A DNA stretch of 64,000 nucleotides. Source: Petunia secreta. Lineage: Eukaryota > Streptophyta > Magnoliopsida > Solanales > Solanaceae. Made by a program: the position numbers and the translations under genes. The DNA lies in the NCBI GenBank assembly GCA_029990175.1, contig JARKIP010000065.1:1403001-1467000 (forward strand), read 5' to 3'. Below, piece after piece: positions 47,121-59,210 of the stretch; within the stretch, counting starts at the first letter, position 1; every line of letters starts with the position of its first letter. The notes below the pieces were generated by a model, which saw only the letters and a list, made by a program, of their open reading frames with translations, did not search any database and was not told the origin of the DNA.

Positions 47121-48639
47121 ATGTAATGTAATGCATATGAATGCAACATAATGCATATGAATGCAACATGATGCAATAATAACCCATCGCCAGTGCGGGA
47201 CTCTCATCGACAGCCGGAAAGTATATGCCAATCACAGCCAGAGTATAATGCTCCGATCCTCAATATACAACCAACAACAGGACATAACATATAATATACA
47301 ATGTAAATCCAAAGCTAAGGCGTAATGAGTACGCTTGTCGGCAGCTACACATGTAAGAAACACGTGGTAGATTATCCACGAGGCCAAGGGCCTCCAAAGA
47401 AACAAATACTTACTTTGTTACAAAGTTAGCACAGCTAATCAACAACCTCTTTGTCCTTTGGATTCATTGACAAACGATTCCACTGTGTTGAATAAGCAGA
47501 AAATATATCACATAAGGCTAAAGGCTTCATTCCTTACGTCTTAGGGAATTCCAGTTAGGAACCTGATACCCTATTCGCATACGCAATACGCAGGCCAGGC
47601 CTATGTACAGGGTTTAAGGTCACATAACCAAACCCTAAATAAATTACATTTATATGTTGCCCATCACTCACTGAGTACGAATATATACTCAATTCCATTA
47701 TCAAGGTCCAATTAACCCTTTAAACTATTAATTGAACTTATTAAAATGATGTCTAATATCCCAATATTTACCGTCAAAATATATTCAAACAGACGTAATA
47801 AACTAAAATAATGTATTAAGATCATTACCTAAATATTTCGGGGTGAAAAATCTATCTTTCTCCAGCTCTTTTCTCATTTTCTGGTATTATTTTTTCCTTA
47901 GCATCTCGCATTCTCGTTTCCGTTCTTAGATTAGCCTTTAAGCTAAGGGATATAGATATCCTTTAGCAGCCACCGCCTCCCTTCTAATTTTTTCATTTCC
48001 TTTCCTTTTTCTTTTCTCTTTTCTTTTATTTTCTTTTTTTTTTCTTTTCTTTTTGCGACGAAAATTAAAACGGAACTCTACGAAATTTGAAATGATCCCA
48101 AATTTCTCAAGTAAGTTATAAAAAATATATATAATACACTAGCTATGGCGGATCTCAAATCGGACTCCCAAAACTCAATATGCAAATTAAATGGAAAAAG
48201 GTCAAATTAACTTTTGGCATTTTAGCGGAAACTAGCCGAACAACCTCGAAATTCACTTTCGAAAGTTCACAAAAGTCACAAATAATCATACGAACCTACT
48301 GGCGCTTTCAGATTTCAAATCGGAGTTCATTTGCCAAAATCAAGCTCAAAAATCTCTTTTTAAAATTTATCGATAACGGAAACTGAAACCTTTTTCCGAC
48401 ACCTACCAAACGAAGTCTGATTTTGCCCAAATTTTACAGACAGGTCCTAATGGACCTTACGATGATTTTAATATTATCGATACGTAAATCGAGGCCTTAA
48501 TGCCGGAAACGACTACCTAAGGTCGTTTCACATCTCTGCGCATTCCTCGACATCAGAGGTGGTCGCTCGTGTGAGAGAGCAATCTGGTAACTTATTCGAC
48601 ACACGCATAACACAAGTAATAATATATTGATGAGCTTAA

Positions 48640-49140
48640 TATTCAAATAATTTTACAATACATAAACATGGTCATATTCTACGCAAACCTAGAGCCATAA
48701 CATGTTTCTCAAACTAGTCTCTAGGTATCGCCTTTGTAAAAGGATCAACTACCATTTTCAGCTAGGCATGTATTGTATTGGAACTTCACCACTTGCAACT
48801 ATGTTTCTCAAGTACTTATACTTGGTTTCAATGTCTTTGGTCTTTACATGTTGCTTAGGATCTTTTATTAAATCAATAGCCGCTTGAGTATCACAATATA
48901 AAATTATCGATCCTTGAAGATTCTTTGCAATACCTAAATACTCAAAGAGTATGTGTCTTGTACTCCATATGTATAACCTACAAACTCAGCTTCCATATTC
49001 GAACGAGCAATACAAGTTTGTTTCTTAATTTTCCATGAAATGGCTCCACCATTGTGGCAGAAAGCATATCCCGAGGTCGAATTTTTCTCGTCTAAGTCAG
49101 CAGCCCAGTCGACATCTGTATAACCTCTCAACATCAAATC
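48640..49140 (-). pseudogene. Copia RNase H relic
   Basis: GYTDVDWAADLDEKNSTSGY followed by GGAISWKIKKQTCIARSNME is the Ty1/copia RNase H signature (49137-48934). It continues in another frame with QAAIDLIKDPKQH and TKYKYLRNIV (about 48890-48770). The gypsy element inserted further downstream, at 48530. Confidence 0.88.
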
Positions 49141-49416
49141 AGATCCACCATAGCATAGTGAATAGTCTGCAGCTCCTTTCAGGTATCAAAAAATCCTCTT
49201 CACTGCATTCCAATGATGTCTTCCAGGATTGAATTGATACCTGCTAACTAGACCTATGTATAGTAAATATTAAGGCGAGTACATAACATAGCGTATATCA
49301 AGCTCCCGATAGCACTTGAGTATGGAACTCGAGACATTTCTTCCTTTTTTTTTAGTCTGTGGACACATTTCAAGACATAAAGCTTCATCTTTTGCTACAG
49401 GAATATCCATGGATTT

Positions 49417-50608
49417 TCAATTACTCATTTGAAAGCGTTCCAAAATTTTCTTTATATATGTTTTTTGAGATAGACTCAATAGCTTCTTGGAATGGTTTCT
49501 TTCGATCTTAACTCCAAGGATGTAGTCTACTTCACCCATATCTTTCATGTCAAATGACCTTGAAAGACATGACTTGATCATCTTTAGACACTCCAAAATA
49601 TTTCCAGCCATCAATATATCATCCACATAAAGGGAAAGAATTACAAACATATTATTGGACCTTTTGACATAAATACAATGGTCTTCATCAAACATAGTAA
49701 AATCATGAGATCATTTCTTTGTGAAACCTCAAGTACCATTGCCTTGAAGACTGCTTTAGACCATAAATAGATCTTTTCAATTTATAGACCTTATTTTCTT
49801 GGTCTCTAATGATGAAATCTACAGGTTGTTCCATGTAGATGTCCCCATTTAGTTCTCCATTGAGAAAAGTTGTCTTTACATTCATTTTGTGTAATTCTAG
49901 ATCCAGACATGCAACAATAGCTAAAAGTAAGTGAATTGAGGTAAACTTCACCACTGGCGAAAAGGTATCTTCATAATCAATTCCAGCTTGTTGAGTAAAA
50001 CCTTTTGCTACCAATCGTGCCTTGTATCTTCCTATTGAACCATCTGCTTTGCGTTTAATTTTCAAAACCCATTTGTTCTTAATTTTTTTTATGCTTAGAC
50101 AGAAGATCAACCAAGTCCCAGACTTTTTAGTTCTCATGGACTCTAACTCTTCTTTCACTTCTTTCATCCACTCATCTTTTTCAGGGCTCGATAAAGCCTG
50201 GGCCACAGAATTTGGCTCATTCGCTTCCGATACCAATACCAGGAAAATATAATCCTCTATATCATAAGTACGTTTAGGCTCACCTTTCTTGGTACTCTTT
50301 CTTAGTTGAAACTCAGATTCACAAGAAGGATCTTGCATGGGAAAGTTCTCACTCTAATCAGCACCATACTCATGATTAATTAGATCATCATATGTGTCAA
50401 AAGTTACTTGATGACCATCTGAGTTCAACATTTTATAAAGAGGCTCTCCATCATTTACTTCACCCTTCTTAGGAAAATCACTTTCTAAAAATGTGACATC
50501 TCGTGATTCAATTCCAATAACACTTCCATCCTCCAATTCACAATAAACACATACCTTTTGGAGTGTTTTGAGTATCTTATAAAGATACATTTCTTGCCTT
50601 TTGGACAC
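49417..50608 (-). pseudogene. Copia reverse transcriptase relic (RVT_2)
   Basis: Frame 50338-49703 contains WVLKIKRKADGSIGRYKARL, then VAKGFTQQAGIDYEDTFSPV and YKLKRSIYGLKQSSRQWYLR, the classical RVT_2 blocks. Frame 49695-49417 continues with the catalytic YVDD at 49618-49629 in ILSLYVDDILMAG, and with MKDMGEVDYILGVKIER. A frameshift separates the two frames near 49700. Frame 50608-50354 is the integrase-RT linker. Key catalytic residues are kept, but the reading frame is not. Confidence 0.92.
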
Positions 50609-50639
50609 AGCTTGCCAAACTTATTAAAGGAATCCTTAA

Positions 50640-51700
50640 TAAATGCAGCACAACCCTAAGGTCGTAAATTATTCAAGTTAGGTTTCAGGCCAGTCCACAG
50701 CTCATAAGAAGTGAAAGGCACTGATTTAGAAGGCACTCTATTCAATATATATGCCATATTTAATAATGCATCTCCCTAAAAGGGGATAGGTAAATTAGCT
50801 TGAGGCATCATGAACATTGTCATGTCCAATAGATTTCTATTCGTCCTTTCTGCTACACCATTTTGCTGAGGTGTATAAGAAATAGTTAATTGTCTGGTGA
50901 TGCCTTTTTCAATACATAATTCATTAAATTATCTTGATAGATATTCACGTCCTCTATAGGTCCTTAGAGTTTTTATACTCCTGTCTAATTGATTCTCAAC
51001 TTCATTCATGTATTGTTTAAAGCACTCAAGTGCTTCAGAATTATGAGAAGTGAATCATCAACACACATAATGAAATACAAAGCAACAGATCTTGCTTTCA
51101 CATTCATTGGACCACAGATATCTGAATGGATTAATTACATTGAGAAGTCAGTTCTTTCGGCCTTCCCAAAATGTTTGCGTGTATTCTTATCGGCAAGACA
51201 TTATTCACAAGTTGGCAGGTCAATTTTAGAGAAAGAACTCAAGTGTCCTTTCTTAGCCAATCTATTCATTCGATCTTGCCCAATGCGACCTAATCTAGCA
51301 TGCCATGTAACAATATCAAAATCTTTATTACTAGAAGAACATGTCATAACACATCGGTCCACATAGTAGTCATAAGTAGAAGCATTATCACTAAATACAA
51401 AGAAGTCATCATAAATATGTATAGAACCATAAAAGACATTGTCTAGAGTAATTCTCACAATATTGCGGCAAAACTTCAAGCAAAAACCTAAGTTAAGAAG
51501 AACAGGAACACATATTAAGTTCCGTCCAATTTCTGGTGCATATAGGACGTCATGCAATATCAAAGTTCGGCCACCACGCAAATCTATCCTGCAAGTGCCA
51601 ATCCCCTAGACTTCAACTTTCACATTATTTCCTACATAAATCCACCTCAATCCATATGGAACTCGACATTACTCCACAAAATCTTCTCTATCGTGGGTCA
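50640..51700 (-). pseudogene. Copia GAG-pre-integrase and integrase relic
   Basis: The frame 51581-51201 carries LHDVLYAPEIGRNLICVPVL and WHARLGRIGQDRMNRLAKKG, the GAG-pre-integrase signature. Below it IHSDICGPMNVKARS (about 51145-51100) and NGVAERTNRNLLD-like sequence (about 50850) mark the integrase core in broken frames. Confidence 0.85.
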
Positions 51701-51799
51701 CATGGTCGGTGGCCTTGAGTCTACAATTCACATAGGATAAGATTCAGTTAATAAAACTGTGCTATAAACAAATGTAGCACTTAAAGATGCGTTTTGAAA

Positions 51800-52640
51800 T
51801 GATATATTTTTTTTAGCTCAGTGCATCACGAGCAAAGTATTCCGGCACTTGCTCGTTGTAGCATTTCATCTTGCTCTTTTCTTTCTTCTTAAAGAACCGC
51901 TTCCCCCTCTTGGAGTTCGGTTTGTTTCTTTTCTTAGAGGGTCCCTCACCAGTCTCCTTACCTTTTTTGCCATTTCCCAATAATTTTTACGCTTGAACCC
52001 TGAAGCCTTTTTACCACTTGATTCTGCCGCATAGGCACTGGATATAGCTTTCGCAGTGCCAACCTGCTAATCTTCAAGCTCCACATAGCAGGTAACATCA
52101 GCAAATATTTAAATACTATCATTGTGGGTGAAGTTTACCTTCAGATGTTCCCAACCGTTGGGAAGAGACCACATCACTGCCTGAACTTGCTGCTAATCAG
52201 AGAGAACATGACCAGCATTTTTGAGTTGGGTTATCATGTTAGACATCACCCTAAGGTATTGTTTAACACTGTGGTCATGAAATTCTTGAAGTGTTAAATT
52301 TGATAGTCAGCTGTCTAAGGTGGGTCACGGTAGTACCCTCATATGTTTCTCTCAAAGGCGCCCACATGGCATGAGTAGTCAGGAATTTTTCACATTCATG
52401 AATGAGACCATCAACAACATAATTTACAATAATTCCACATGCAATGGAATCTTTCTTTTTCAATGCATTGTAATCTTCGAGATCTCTTCTGTGTTGGGCA
52501 ATATTACCCTCTTCTGGATGAACCAAAACATGGTTAATACTTTGCAGAGCATATTGGTCTTCAAGAACATACCACATCTTACGACTCCAGATGTTGTTAT
52601 TCTCACCTTTGTTTAAGTTAGCAATAATACTTTTGTGATG
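51800..52640 (-). pseudogene. Copia gag relic
   Basis: A 100-residue frame (52577-52275) includes HPEEGNIAQHRRDLEDYNAL and HAMWAPLRETYEGTTVTHLR. These are typical of the UBN2/gag-polypeptide region of Ty1/copia. Downstream, in a shifted frame, come NWWEHLKV-type and VELEDEQVG segments and a Lys-rich tail (about 52200-51880). Stops and shifts break it up. The same sequence recurs at 58859-59580. Confidence 0.8.
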
Positions 52641-53122
52641 CTATTGTCTATCATCAAAAATAATTATGCAAGTATATTACTCATCATTTCTTTTGCATGT
52701 GATATACGCACTTAGGCAAATCAATTAAAAAAAGTTAATTTTATACTTAGTATAGAATCAAAAGGTTAATTCGTATCCATTCATCATCTATGGCTAAATG
52801 TTCAACTAATATTTTAAAAAATTATTTCTCATAGTGTGTTTGACATTATGTCAAGAATTTCAACGTCATGTCCTTATTTATTTCCACACATAAAAAATAA
52901 AAAACATGACATGTAATCATAGAAGTCAAAAATGTAATTTCATTAATGTAAAAATTACAATGGAAAACAACCTAAGTTACATATTGCAAGGTCATTACAT
53001 GTTCATAAAAAGAATCTGGCTTTAGAGACCAATGAACCCAATTACTACCTTTCTTTTGCAGCAAGTTTCGGCATCCTTTAAAATTGAAAAGTGTAACCAA
53101 AATTAAAGAAAACACAACGATG

Positions 53123-53134
53123 ACTCTGATACCA
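53123..53134 (-). other. Copia primer binding site (tRNA-iMet)
   Basis: On the minus strand TGGTATCAGAGT lies one base after the LTR end. It matches the initiator-Met tRNA 3' end except for the last base. Confidence 0.88.
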
Positions 53135-53135
53135 A

Positions 53136-53571
53136 TGTAGGTTAATTAAGGAATGAGAACAATGAATTGTGTATCTTGTTATTGCAGCAGAAATTATTGA
53201 ACTCACCACTGTCGAAATTGCCCCAAGTCTAATTTTGAATCACGAGGAGAGAAAATATATTCCACAAACTAAATGACCTTTTCACTATATATGTATAATT
53301 GGAGATGAGAGAAGAAGATAGAAGAAAATTTTCTTGATAGAGGAAAAAGAAGTACGTGCTTCTTTTCAAAGGAATATTTTGGTCAGTTTTTTTTCCTTTT
53401 CCCACTTTGCACGTTCCCCTTTTTATTTACCCCATTATTTTTCCACTACTTAATAGTGGTTAAAACTGATGGATAACTTCTTGTAACCCTCACATATTAT
53501 CTATTTCTTTAATGGGTTGGGTCGGGTCATTCCACATGAGCGGCCGGTAACCCAAACCTGAATAACTAACA
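53136..53571 (-). repeat. 5' LTR of the copia element
   Basis: 436 bp. On the minus strand it runs TGTTAGTTATTC to CCTACA, the usual TG...CA form. A second copy in the tandem duplication is at 60114-60551. Confidence 0.9.
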
Positions 53572-56050
53572 TGTTATATACACATATATATCATACACAA
53601 CTTATATATGCATACATATCAAAATTAAACTTGATCCACACGTACACACGTGGCACACATTTCAGCCGTTCATTCCTCTCATCCAACGCCTCATACCCAT
53701 TTTAATTTTTTTAATATCCAAACAGACTCACACAAAAAATCTCTAAAATCATTTCCCCTTCCCCTTTCCTTAAATCATCCGCCGCCCTCACCTATCTCCG
53801 CTTTACCTTTTGCCCGTTTTTCATCCAGATACACCACGAGCCACTCTCGTTCCCGCCATTAACACCCCAACTCCTCCCTCTCTACCTCGGTCTCGTTCAC
53901 ACACGAAAATGGAAAGCAAATTCTCTCTCCTCATCATAACTCGAGCCCGATAAAGGAGTAAAGGATTTTGATTTGATTCTTTTGAAATGAATACCAACAA
54001 GGAAAGATCAAGGAAATCGCTCTACACACACAAGGGAAAGCAAAATAAATCAAGAAAAATTGGATCGAAGCAGGGGTACAATGGGTTCGACCCGACCCGA
54101 CCCGGCTCGCTAACCGATATCACTTTTCTTTTCCTAATTTCTTCTTCTTTTTACGACTGAAATTATAAATGCGCTCATCTCCATGTTAAGTATAATAATG
54201 TTGGCTAAACATCATCTCTAAAATCATTTTCCTTCAACAATTGATAAGGAATTAAAATCACGACTTTGTATTGGTAAAATCGTGTTTATTTTCAAATGTC
54301 AATTGATCTTATAGTCTGCTCGTTTGGTTATTAGCTGCTGAAGTTTTTGCTTAGATTTGCTATTGATACTGTGCCTAGATGAGATAAATTGTATGTGAGT
54401 CGAGAGTTTGATGTTGTCGTCTTAACTTGAACTTCAAAATCTTAGGAAAGACATGTATATTAGATATTCAAATTGCGAATTCATCTATGCTCCCATGTAT
54501 ATATCTAGCCTATTTTGAAGTAGAACACCATATAATACAAAAATTGTGTATTTAGAGAGAGGTGTGAATTTAGTTATTCTCAAATTGTGGAATTTAAAAA
54601 TATGATTTGGCTAGGATTATGCTTGGGATGTCAAAAAGAATCAATATGATAATTTCCAATGTTTTGAATATGTCATACACCTAATTTATGGCTTAATACA
54701 GAGTGAGAATTGATTTAAATTCGGATTTTGAATCGATTGGAATTTTATTTTGGGAAGATTAGCATAAAATATCAATGTACCCGTAGGAGGAAATATTCTC
54801 CAAGTTTGAATTTCGAGTTAATTACTGCAAAATGTGGTCGAGTCCTAATCTGTAGTTGATTGACATAGGGATTTTCCTGCTTTCCTTATTTTTGAAAGTT
54901 ATTTGTTCACACCTAAAGTTATTTTAAAACCTGACAATTAAAATTGGTCTATTACCATGTTTAGCTCTAATTGATTCTTTTTTTTCTGTGAGAATTAACT
55001 AAAAATAAGCCCCTAGCTATGATTATATAAACAGACGCTTTGTTACACTTTAAACGCACGCTGAAAATACTAAAAAAAGAAGCATATTTATTACTTCTCT
55101 CCTTTCTCTTTGCTTTTGTTCTCTTATGCTGACTGCTGGCTGTAAACTAAGAGAGAAAGCTAGTGATTCTGATCATTCTTTGTTCTTGAAAAATTGGTCT
55201 GCTAGTTTCTTGTTTCCTGATTGCAAAGGTAAAGACATCTATACCAGTATAACACTACGTGTAAAGTAGGTTTGAGAACATGTTTCTATGACTAGGATAT
55301 GTTGTTTATGCCCATATACTCGTTGATTTGGCCCTAATGGCCTTTATCCTAACCTAGTCATGCAGATTTGGATGACCTCAAAAGGTCATATCATCTTATC
55401 AACTATACAGGGATATGTACAGGCTCACTAATTAACCAATATGTCCAAAAGGACAACTTAGATATTAGAGTTGAATCAGGGAAATAACCCGATGTTCCTA
55501 TTGTGTAGAAGCAGCCTACAAATAGTGCATATCTGGTACTTGTTTTCCCTCTTTCTCTCCTACTTTCCTTAGACCCTCTTTGGTTGTATTTGCTAGGATC
55601 ACCCGTTGTACATAAGTTTGTACGATGCAAAAGTTGTCGAAATAGTGTATTAGGACAATATAGATGCACTGTGAATGGTAAAAATGCAATAGTGCTGCTA
55701 CTTTACATAGGTTATACAGGGTCACATATCTGTCCTTCTTTTACTTTGTGGGTAAAATTATAATCTGGACCATCTATGCAAAATTCAAATTCGATTTTTT
55801 TGTGAAAGGTCTGATTATTTGTGTAATTTCGAAAAATTAGTACTTTCTAAAAGTATAATATGGGATGTCCGTGTGAGAAAACATAATTTAAAATATTTTT
55901 GTTAAGTAGGGGTTATTTTTGTAATTCTGTCCCAACTAAGGATATTTCTACAAAATTATTAAAAATGGGCCCATTTTAATCTAAGGCCTGATTTTTCTAG
56001 AAAGGGTAAAAAAACATAACTAGCCACCCGTTATAGTATAATAACTTTTA
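53572..56050 (+). mobile_element. Right part of the second long LTR
   Basis: It continues from 38281 across the copia insertion. Shared landmarks with the solo LTR are TCAGCCGT(C/T)CAT at about 53660, CGACCCGACCCG near 54090, and the TATA region near 55024. ATGGGCCCATTTTAATC near 55970 also has a counterpart. It stops where the Tekay-like LTR begins (56051). Its own right end is not in the window. Confidence 0.7.
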
Positions 56051-57850
56051 TGACATGACCCAGATTTTCGGCTAGGTCGTGAGGGAACCTGACAACTACC
56101 CTAGACCTGTCGCACGAGCCCTATAAACTTAACTTACGCAAACGATAATAATTTAACTCAATGATAATATGAAATTAACTAAAATAACATAATAAAAGCG
56201 GAACAGACACATACTCTATGTATATATAAGCGAAACATATAGGTCTAGAGCCATCCAGATCAGATATCTATGAAGTATCCAAAAATATGTACATCTCCCG
56301 AAGGGAGAAAAACTGAGATATAACTATGATAACTATAGGTGGTTTCCTCAATGAACAAGCTCGCTCACCACAGATAGCTGAAAACGTCTTGGCTCCTAAA
56401 TCGCGCTGCTGGCTGGGTCCTGGAGCAGAATCTGTCGAAACAAAAAGACAACACAAAAAAACGAATAGGGAGTGAGTAATAAGGACTCAGTAAGAGAGGA
56501 ATAACTAGCCTCCTCAAAGATAAAAGAGCCAGTCATAGAATCACACATCATGACAAGTAGAATAGAAAAACAATGCACGTAGGGTCACATGTGCTGATAA
56601 CCAAGTGGAGCGGAATGTTCCTGCTCCTGGGGCAGAATACTCCTGCACCCGATATAATATATAACTGAGGTGGAATACTCGTGCACTCAGAATATGACAT
56701 AACAGCCCATAACAATAAAACATAACATATAAATATGTTCCAAGGCTGTGACATAGTAAGTATGCCTTGTCGGCAGCTATTCGCATAAAGAATGCTTGAA
56801 TAGAATATCCAAAAGGCCATCAAAGGAATGGATATAATCGCTTACCTTAAGTCCTGGGTCAGAATAGCTACTGAACGACTTTTTTTCCAGTCCAACGTCC
56901 ATCAAAATTATTCCTTTTGAGCCAAAGAAATATATTTGCACTTATAAGTTCCAGAAGAAAGAGTGTTTAACTTTTAGACGATGCAGAAGAAATATTGCTA
57001 AAATAACACTTGGACGGGCTTAGCCGAAAACCTAAAAGCTACACATTTTCGGACTCCTCATAATCCCATGATTCCAATGGTATCATTGATTTTTATATTC
57101 CAATTCAATTTCATTAAATTCCCTAATTTCATAAATTTTAGGGTCCTAACTCAATTTTCCAATTCAATTCAAGAAATTCTAACTAAGAATCATGAATTAA
57201 AAAAGTATATTAGCTTAGCATCGATACCCGATGATTCGGATGAATTGGTACGAAATTTTCCCCTTATCTGACTTGGAGAATGACTAGTTTTAAACTAGAA
57301 CTCGAAATAGCAAAGACAAGCCCTTTTATATTGCCTTAAAGGTCTGATATAGTACTACATAATGCAGATTTTTTGCACCAGCAACAGCTGGTCTGCAAAT
57401 CGAATTCAAACGGGACCCAACAAGGCTAGGAATGACCCCAAATTTTGTAGACAAATCATACAACACTTGTGTGACATGCTCGCAAAGGCGAAACTCGAAT
57501 TGGATCTTCAGAACTCAAGATACGACTCCTACGGAAAGAGGCCAATTTCATAACTTGATTTTAACAAAACTAACCGAACAACCTCAAAATTCACTTCTGA
57601 AAGTTCCCACTGGTCACAAATAACCATACTAACCTCAAATTTCAGGTTGGAGCTCGTTTAAAACCTCTTTTATGTTTTACTGACAGCTAAAACGAAAAAC
57701 CTTCTCAAAAATCCTACCAAACGAGGTTCGAATAAGCTCAAATTTTATAGAGTTTCTAATGGACTTTAGGAATCTTTTAGGACTGTCTGCATAACAATCG
57801 GAGTCCTAACTTTCAAATGAATACCTAAGGTCGTTTCATTGTCCTCCACT

Positions 57851-57886
57851 TAGACTCTTGTTCATCCTCGAATGAACCAGAGTCTA
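57851..57886. repeat. PPT-side hairpin of the second Tekay-like element
   Basis: TAGACTCT pairs with AGAGTCTA, and GTTCA with TGAAC, around a short loop. It lies at the same distance from the LTR edge as the hairpin at 42449-42482. Confidence 0.75.
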
Positions 57887-57899
57887 GTGTAGATTTCAC

Positions 57900-58858
57900 A
57901 CAATTAATGAGAACGCTTACACCAACTTTCAACGAATTTTTTTCAAATATTACTACACCATTACAGAACCAGAATCATAAACAAAAATAAGAATTCTTAA
58001 GCTTTAGTGACCAAGATCAAACTTGAATAATCAAAGATGTGAGGATACCTCTCACGTATACTGGACTCAGACTCCTAAGTATCCTCCTCGCGAGGACGAT
58101 TATGCCATCACACTCGAACCATCGGAATCTGCTTTGAATGAAGCTTCCGGACATCTCTGGCAACTATGGCAACTGGGAACTCCTCATAGGCTAGATTCAT
58201 ATCTAGCTGAGTAGGATCTATCTCAACCACTTCCGAAGGATCCCAAATACACTTTCGAAGCATTGATACATGAAGCACCAGATGAACCAGCATAGAAGCT
58301 GGCAAATCGAGCTGATAAGCCACCTTACCAATACGTTTCTCGATACAAAAAGGGCGAATGAATATGGGACTAAGCTTCTATTTCCTCCCAAATCTCTTTA
58401 CACCCGCATCAGCGACACTTTCAGAAATACCATGTCGCCAACCTCGAGCTCTAACTCTCGGCTCCTCTAGTTTGAGTATAATATTTGCCTGCTCTGAGCG
58501 GTTCACAGACGATCCTTAATGACACAAACGACATCAAGAGGGGACCATCTATAAACATAAATCGACTTCTCGAGACTCGAATGAACCGATTGCAAAACGA
58601 CATCTATGGCCATATAAGGCCTCAAATTGAGCCATTTGAATAAAGGACTTATAGTTGTTATTATAAGAAACCTCCCCTAAGGCCAAATGATCATCCTAGC
58701 AGCCTCTTAAATCTATTGCACAAGCTCTCAGCATATCATCCAGAACCTGAATAACCTACTCGGACTGGCCATTAGTCTAAAGATAGAATGCCATGCTAAG
58801 CTGTACTTGGGTCCCCAACGCCCTCTGAAAAGATTGCCAAACCTAGGAAGTAAACTGG
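57900..58858 (-). pseudogene. Gypsy integrase and chromodomain-type tail relic
   Basis: Reading the minus strand from 58858, GSQFTS and then WQSFQRALGTQVQLSMAF give the integrase core. FEALYGHRC follows near 58600. LELEVGDMVFLKVS near 58450 is the integrase C-terminal domain. The frame 58323-58108 has VLHVSMLRKCIWDPSEV, then LAYEEFPVAIVARDVRKLHS and KQIPMVRV. RERYPHIF follows, in the pattern of the Del/Tekay chromodomain-type tail. Stops are present (after GSQFTS and in the tail). RT would lie further right but is lost at the junction. Confidence 0.9.
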
Positions 58859-59142
58859 GAACCGCTTCCCCCTCTTGGATTTCGGTTTGTTTTTTTTCTT
58901 AGAGGGTCCCTCACCAGTCTCCTTACCCTTTTTTCCTTTTCCCAATAATTTTTACGCTTGAACCCTGAAGCCTTTTTACCACTTGATTCTGCCGCATAGG
59001 CACTGGATATAGCTTTCGCAGCACCAACCTGCTCATCTTCAAGCTCCACATAGCAGGCAACATCAGCAAATATTTTAATACTATCATTGTGGGTGAAGTT
59101 TACCTTCAGATGTTCCCAACAGTTGGGAAAAGACCAGATCAC
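58843..59142 (-). pseudogene. Junction open frame: copia gag tail fused to gypsy integrase fragment
   Basis: A 99-residue minus-strand frame. Residues 1 to about 90 are copia gag (SFPNCWEHLKVNFTHNDSIK, VELEDEQVGAAKAISSAYAA, a Lys-rich tail). The last residues, GSQFTS, belong to the gypsy integrase across the duplication junction, and a TAG follows. It is a chance fusion created by the rearrangement, with no evidence of expression. Confidence 0.75.
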
Positions 59143-59210
59143 AGCCTGAACTTACTGCTCATCTGAGAGAATATGACCAGCATTTTTGAGTTGGGTTATC
59201 ATGTTAGACA

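Larger units (their letters stand above)
39326..48530 (-). mobile_element. Ty3/gypsy element, Del/Tekay-like, without pol (9.2 kb)
   Basis: The LTRs are 39326-42435 and 45439-48530. The target duplication is perfect: CATCT at 39321-39325 and 48531-48535. The 5' LTR (right side, minus strand) is followed by a tRNA-iMet primer site at 45425-45436. A purine-rich tract precedes the other LTR. The 3.0-kb interior holds a degraded gag and no recognisable protease, RT or integrase, so it is non-autonomous. The lineage is inferred from LTR-end and PPT-flank similarity to the integrase-bearing relative at 56051-58858. It sits inside the copia element. Confidence 0.9.
45439..48530 (-). repeat. 5' LTR of the Tekay-like element
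   Basis: 3092 bp. Plus-strand ends are TGACACGACCCG and GGTCGTTTCA. It is collinear with the other LTR except for differing copy numbers in the two minisatellites. Confidence 0.9.
38282..53571 (-). mobile_element. Ty1/copia element, split by a Tekay-like gypsy element
   Basis: Minus-strand element. The 5' LTR is 53136-53571, with primer site at 53123-53134. Gag, integrase, RT and RNase H lie between about 52640 and 48640. The 3' LTR is about 38282-38707. The inner 3' part is divided by the gypsy insertion 39326-48530. Both sides of the copia element are pieces of one long LTR that would join at CCAATT/TGTTAT. The left edge lacks a clear TSD and about eight terminal LTR bases, so a small deletion is likely there. 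The proteins have stops, so the element is inactive. Confidence 0.85.
51894..58858. repeat. Direct duplication, copy 1 (6965 bp)
   Basis: Matches 58859-64000 in the same orientation across unrelated elements: copia gag, copia LTR, long-LTR piece and Tekay-like LTR. Offset is 6965 at the start and about 7031 at the window end, mostly because of one indel of about 58 bp. The second copy starts exactly where this one ends, so this is a tandem segmental duplication. Confidence 0.88.
56051..58858 (-). mobile_element. Second Tekay-like gypsy element, 3' part only
   Basis: The 3' LTR is 56051-57838 (plus ends TGACATGACCC and GGTCGTTTCA; 1788 bp). The end of pol follows at higher coordinates on the minus strand. 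It is cut off inside integrase by the tandem-duplication junction at about 58858. Its LTR is related to the 3.1-kb LTRs at the ends but lacks the 35-bp array. It has only a couple of the 57-bp-type units (about 56605-56700). Confidence 0.85.

Noticed and set aside
46135..47235. Similar repeat-peptide open frames in the other LTR, up to 136 residues
   Set aside because: Same minisatellites in the sister LTR; no domain, no start context, and present in several frames at once.
55403..55725. Frames repeated almost identically at 62377-62699
   Set aside because: Their conservation follows from the segmental duplication of LTR sequence, not from coding constraint.
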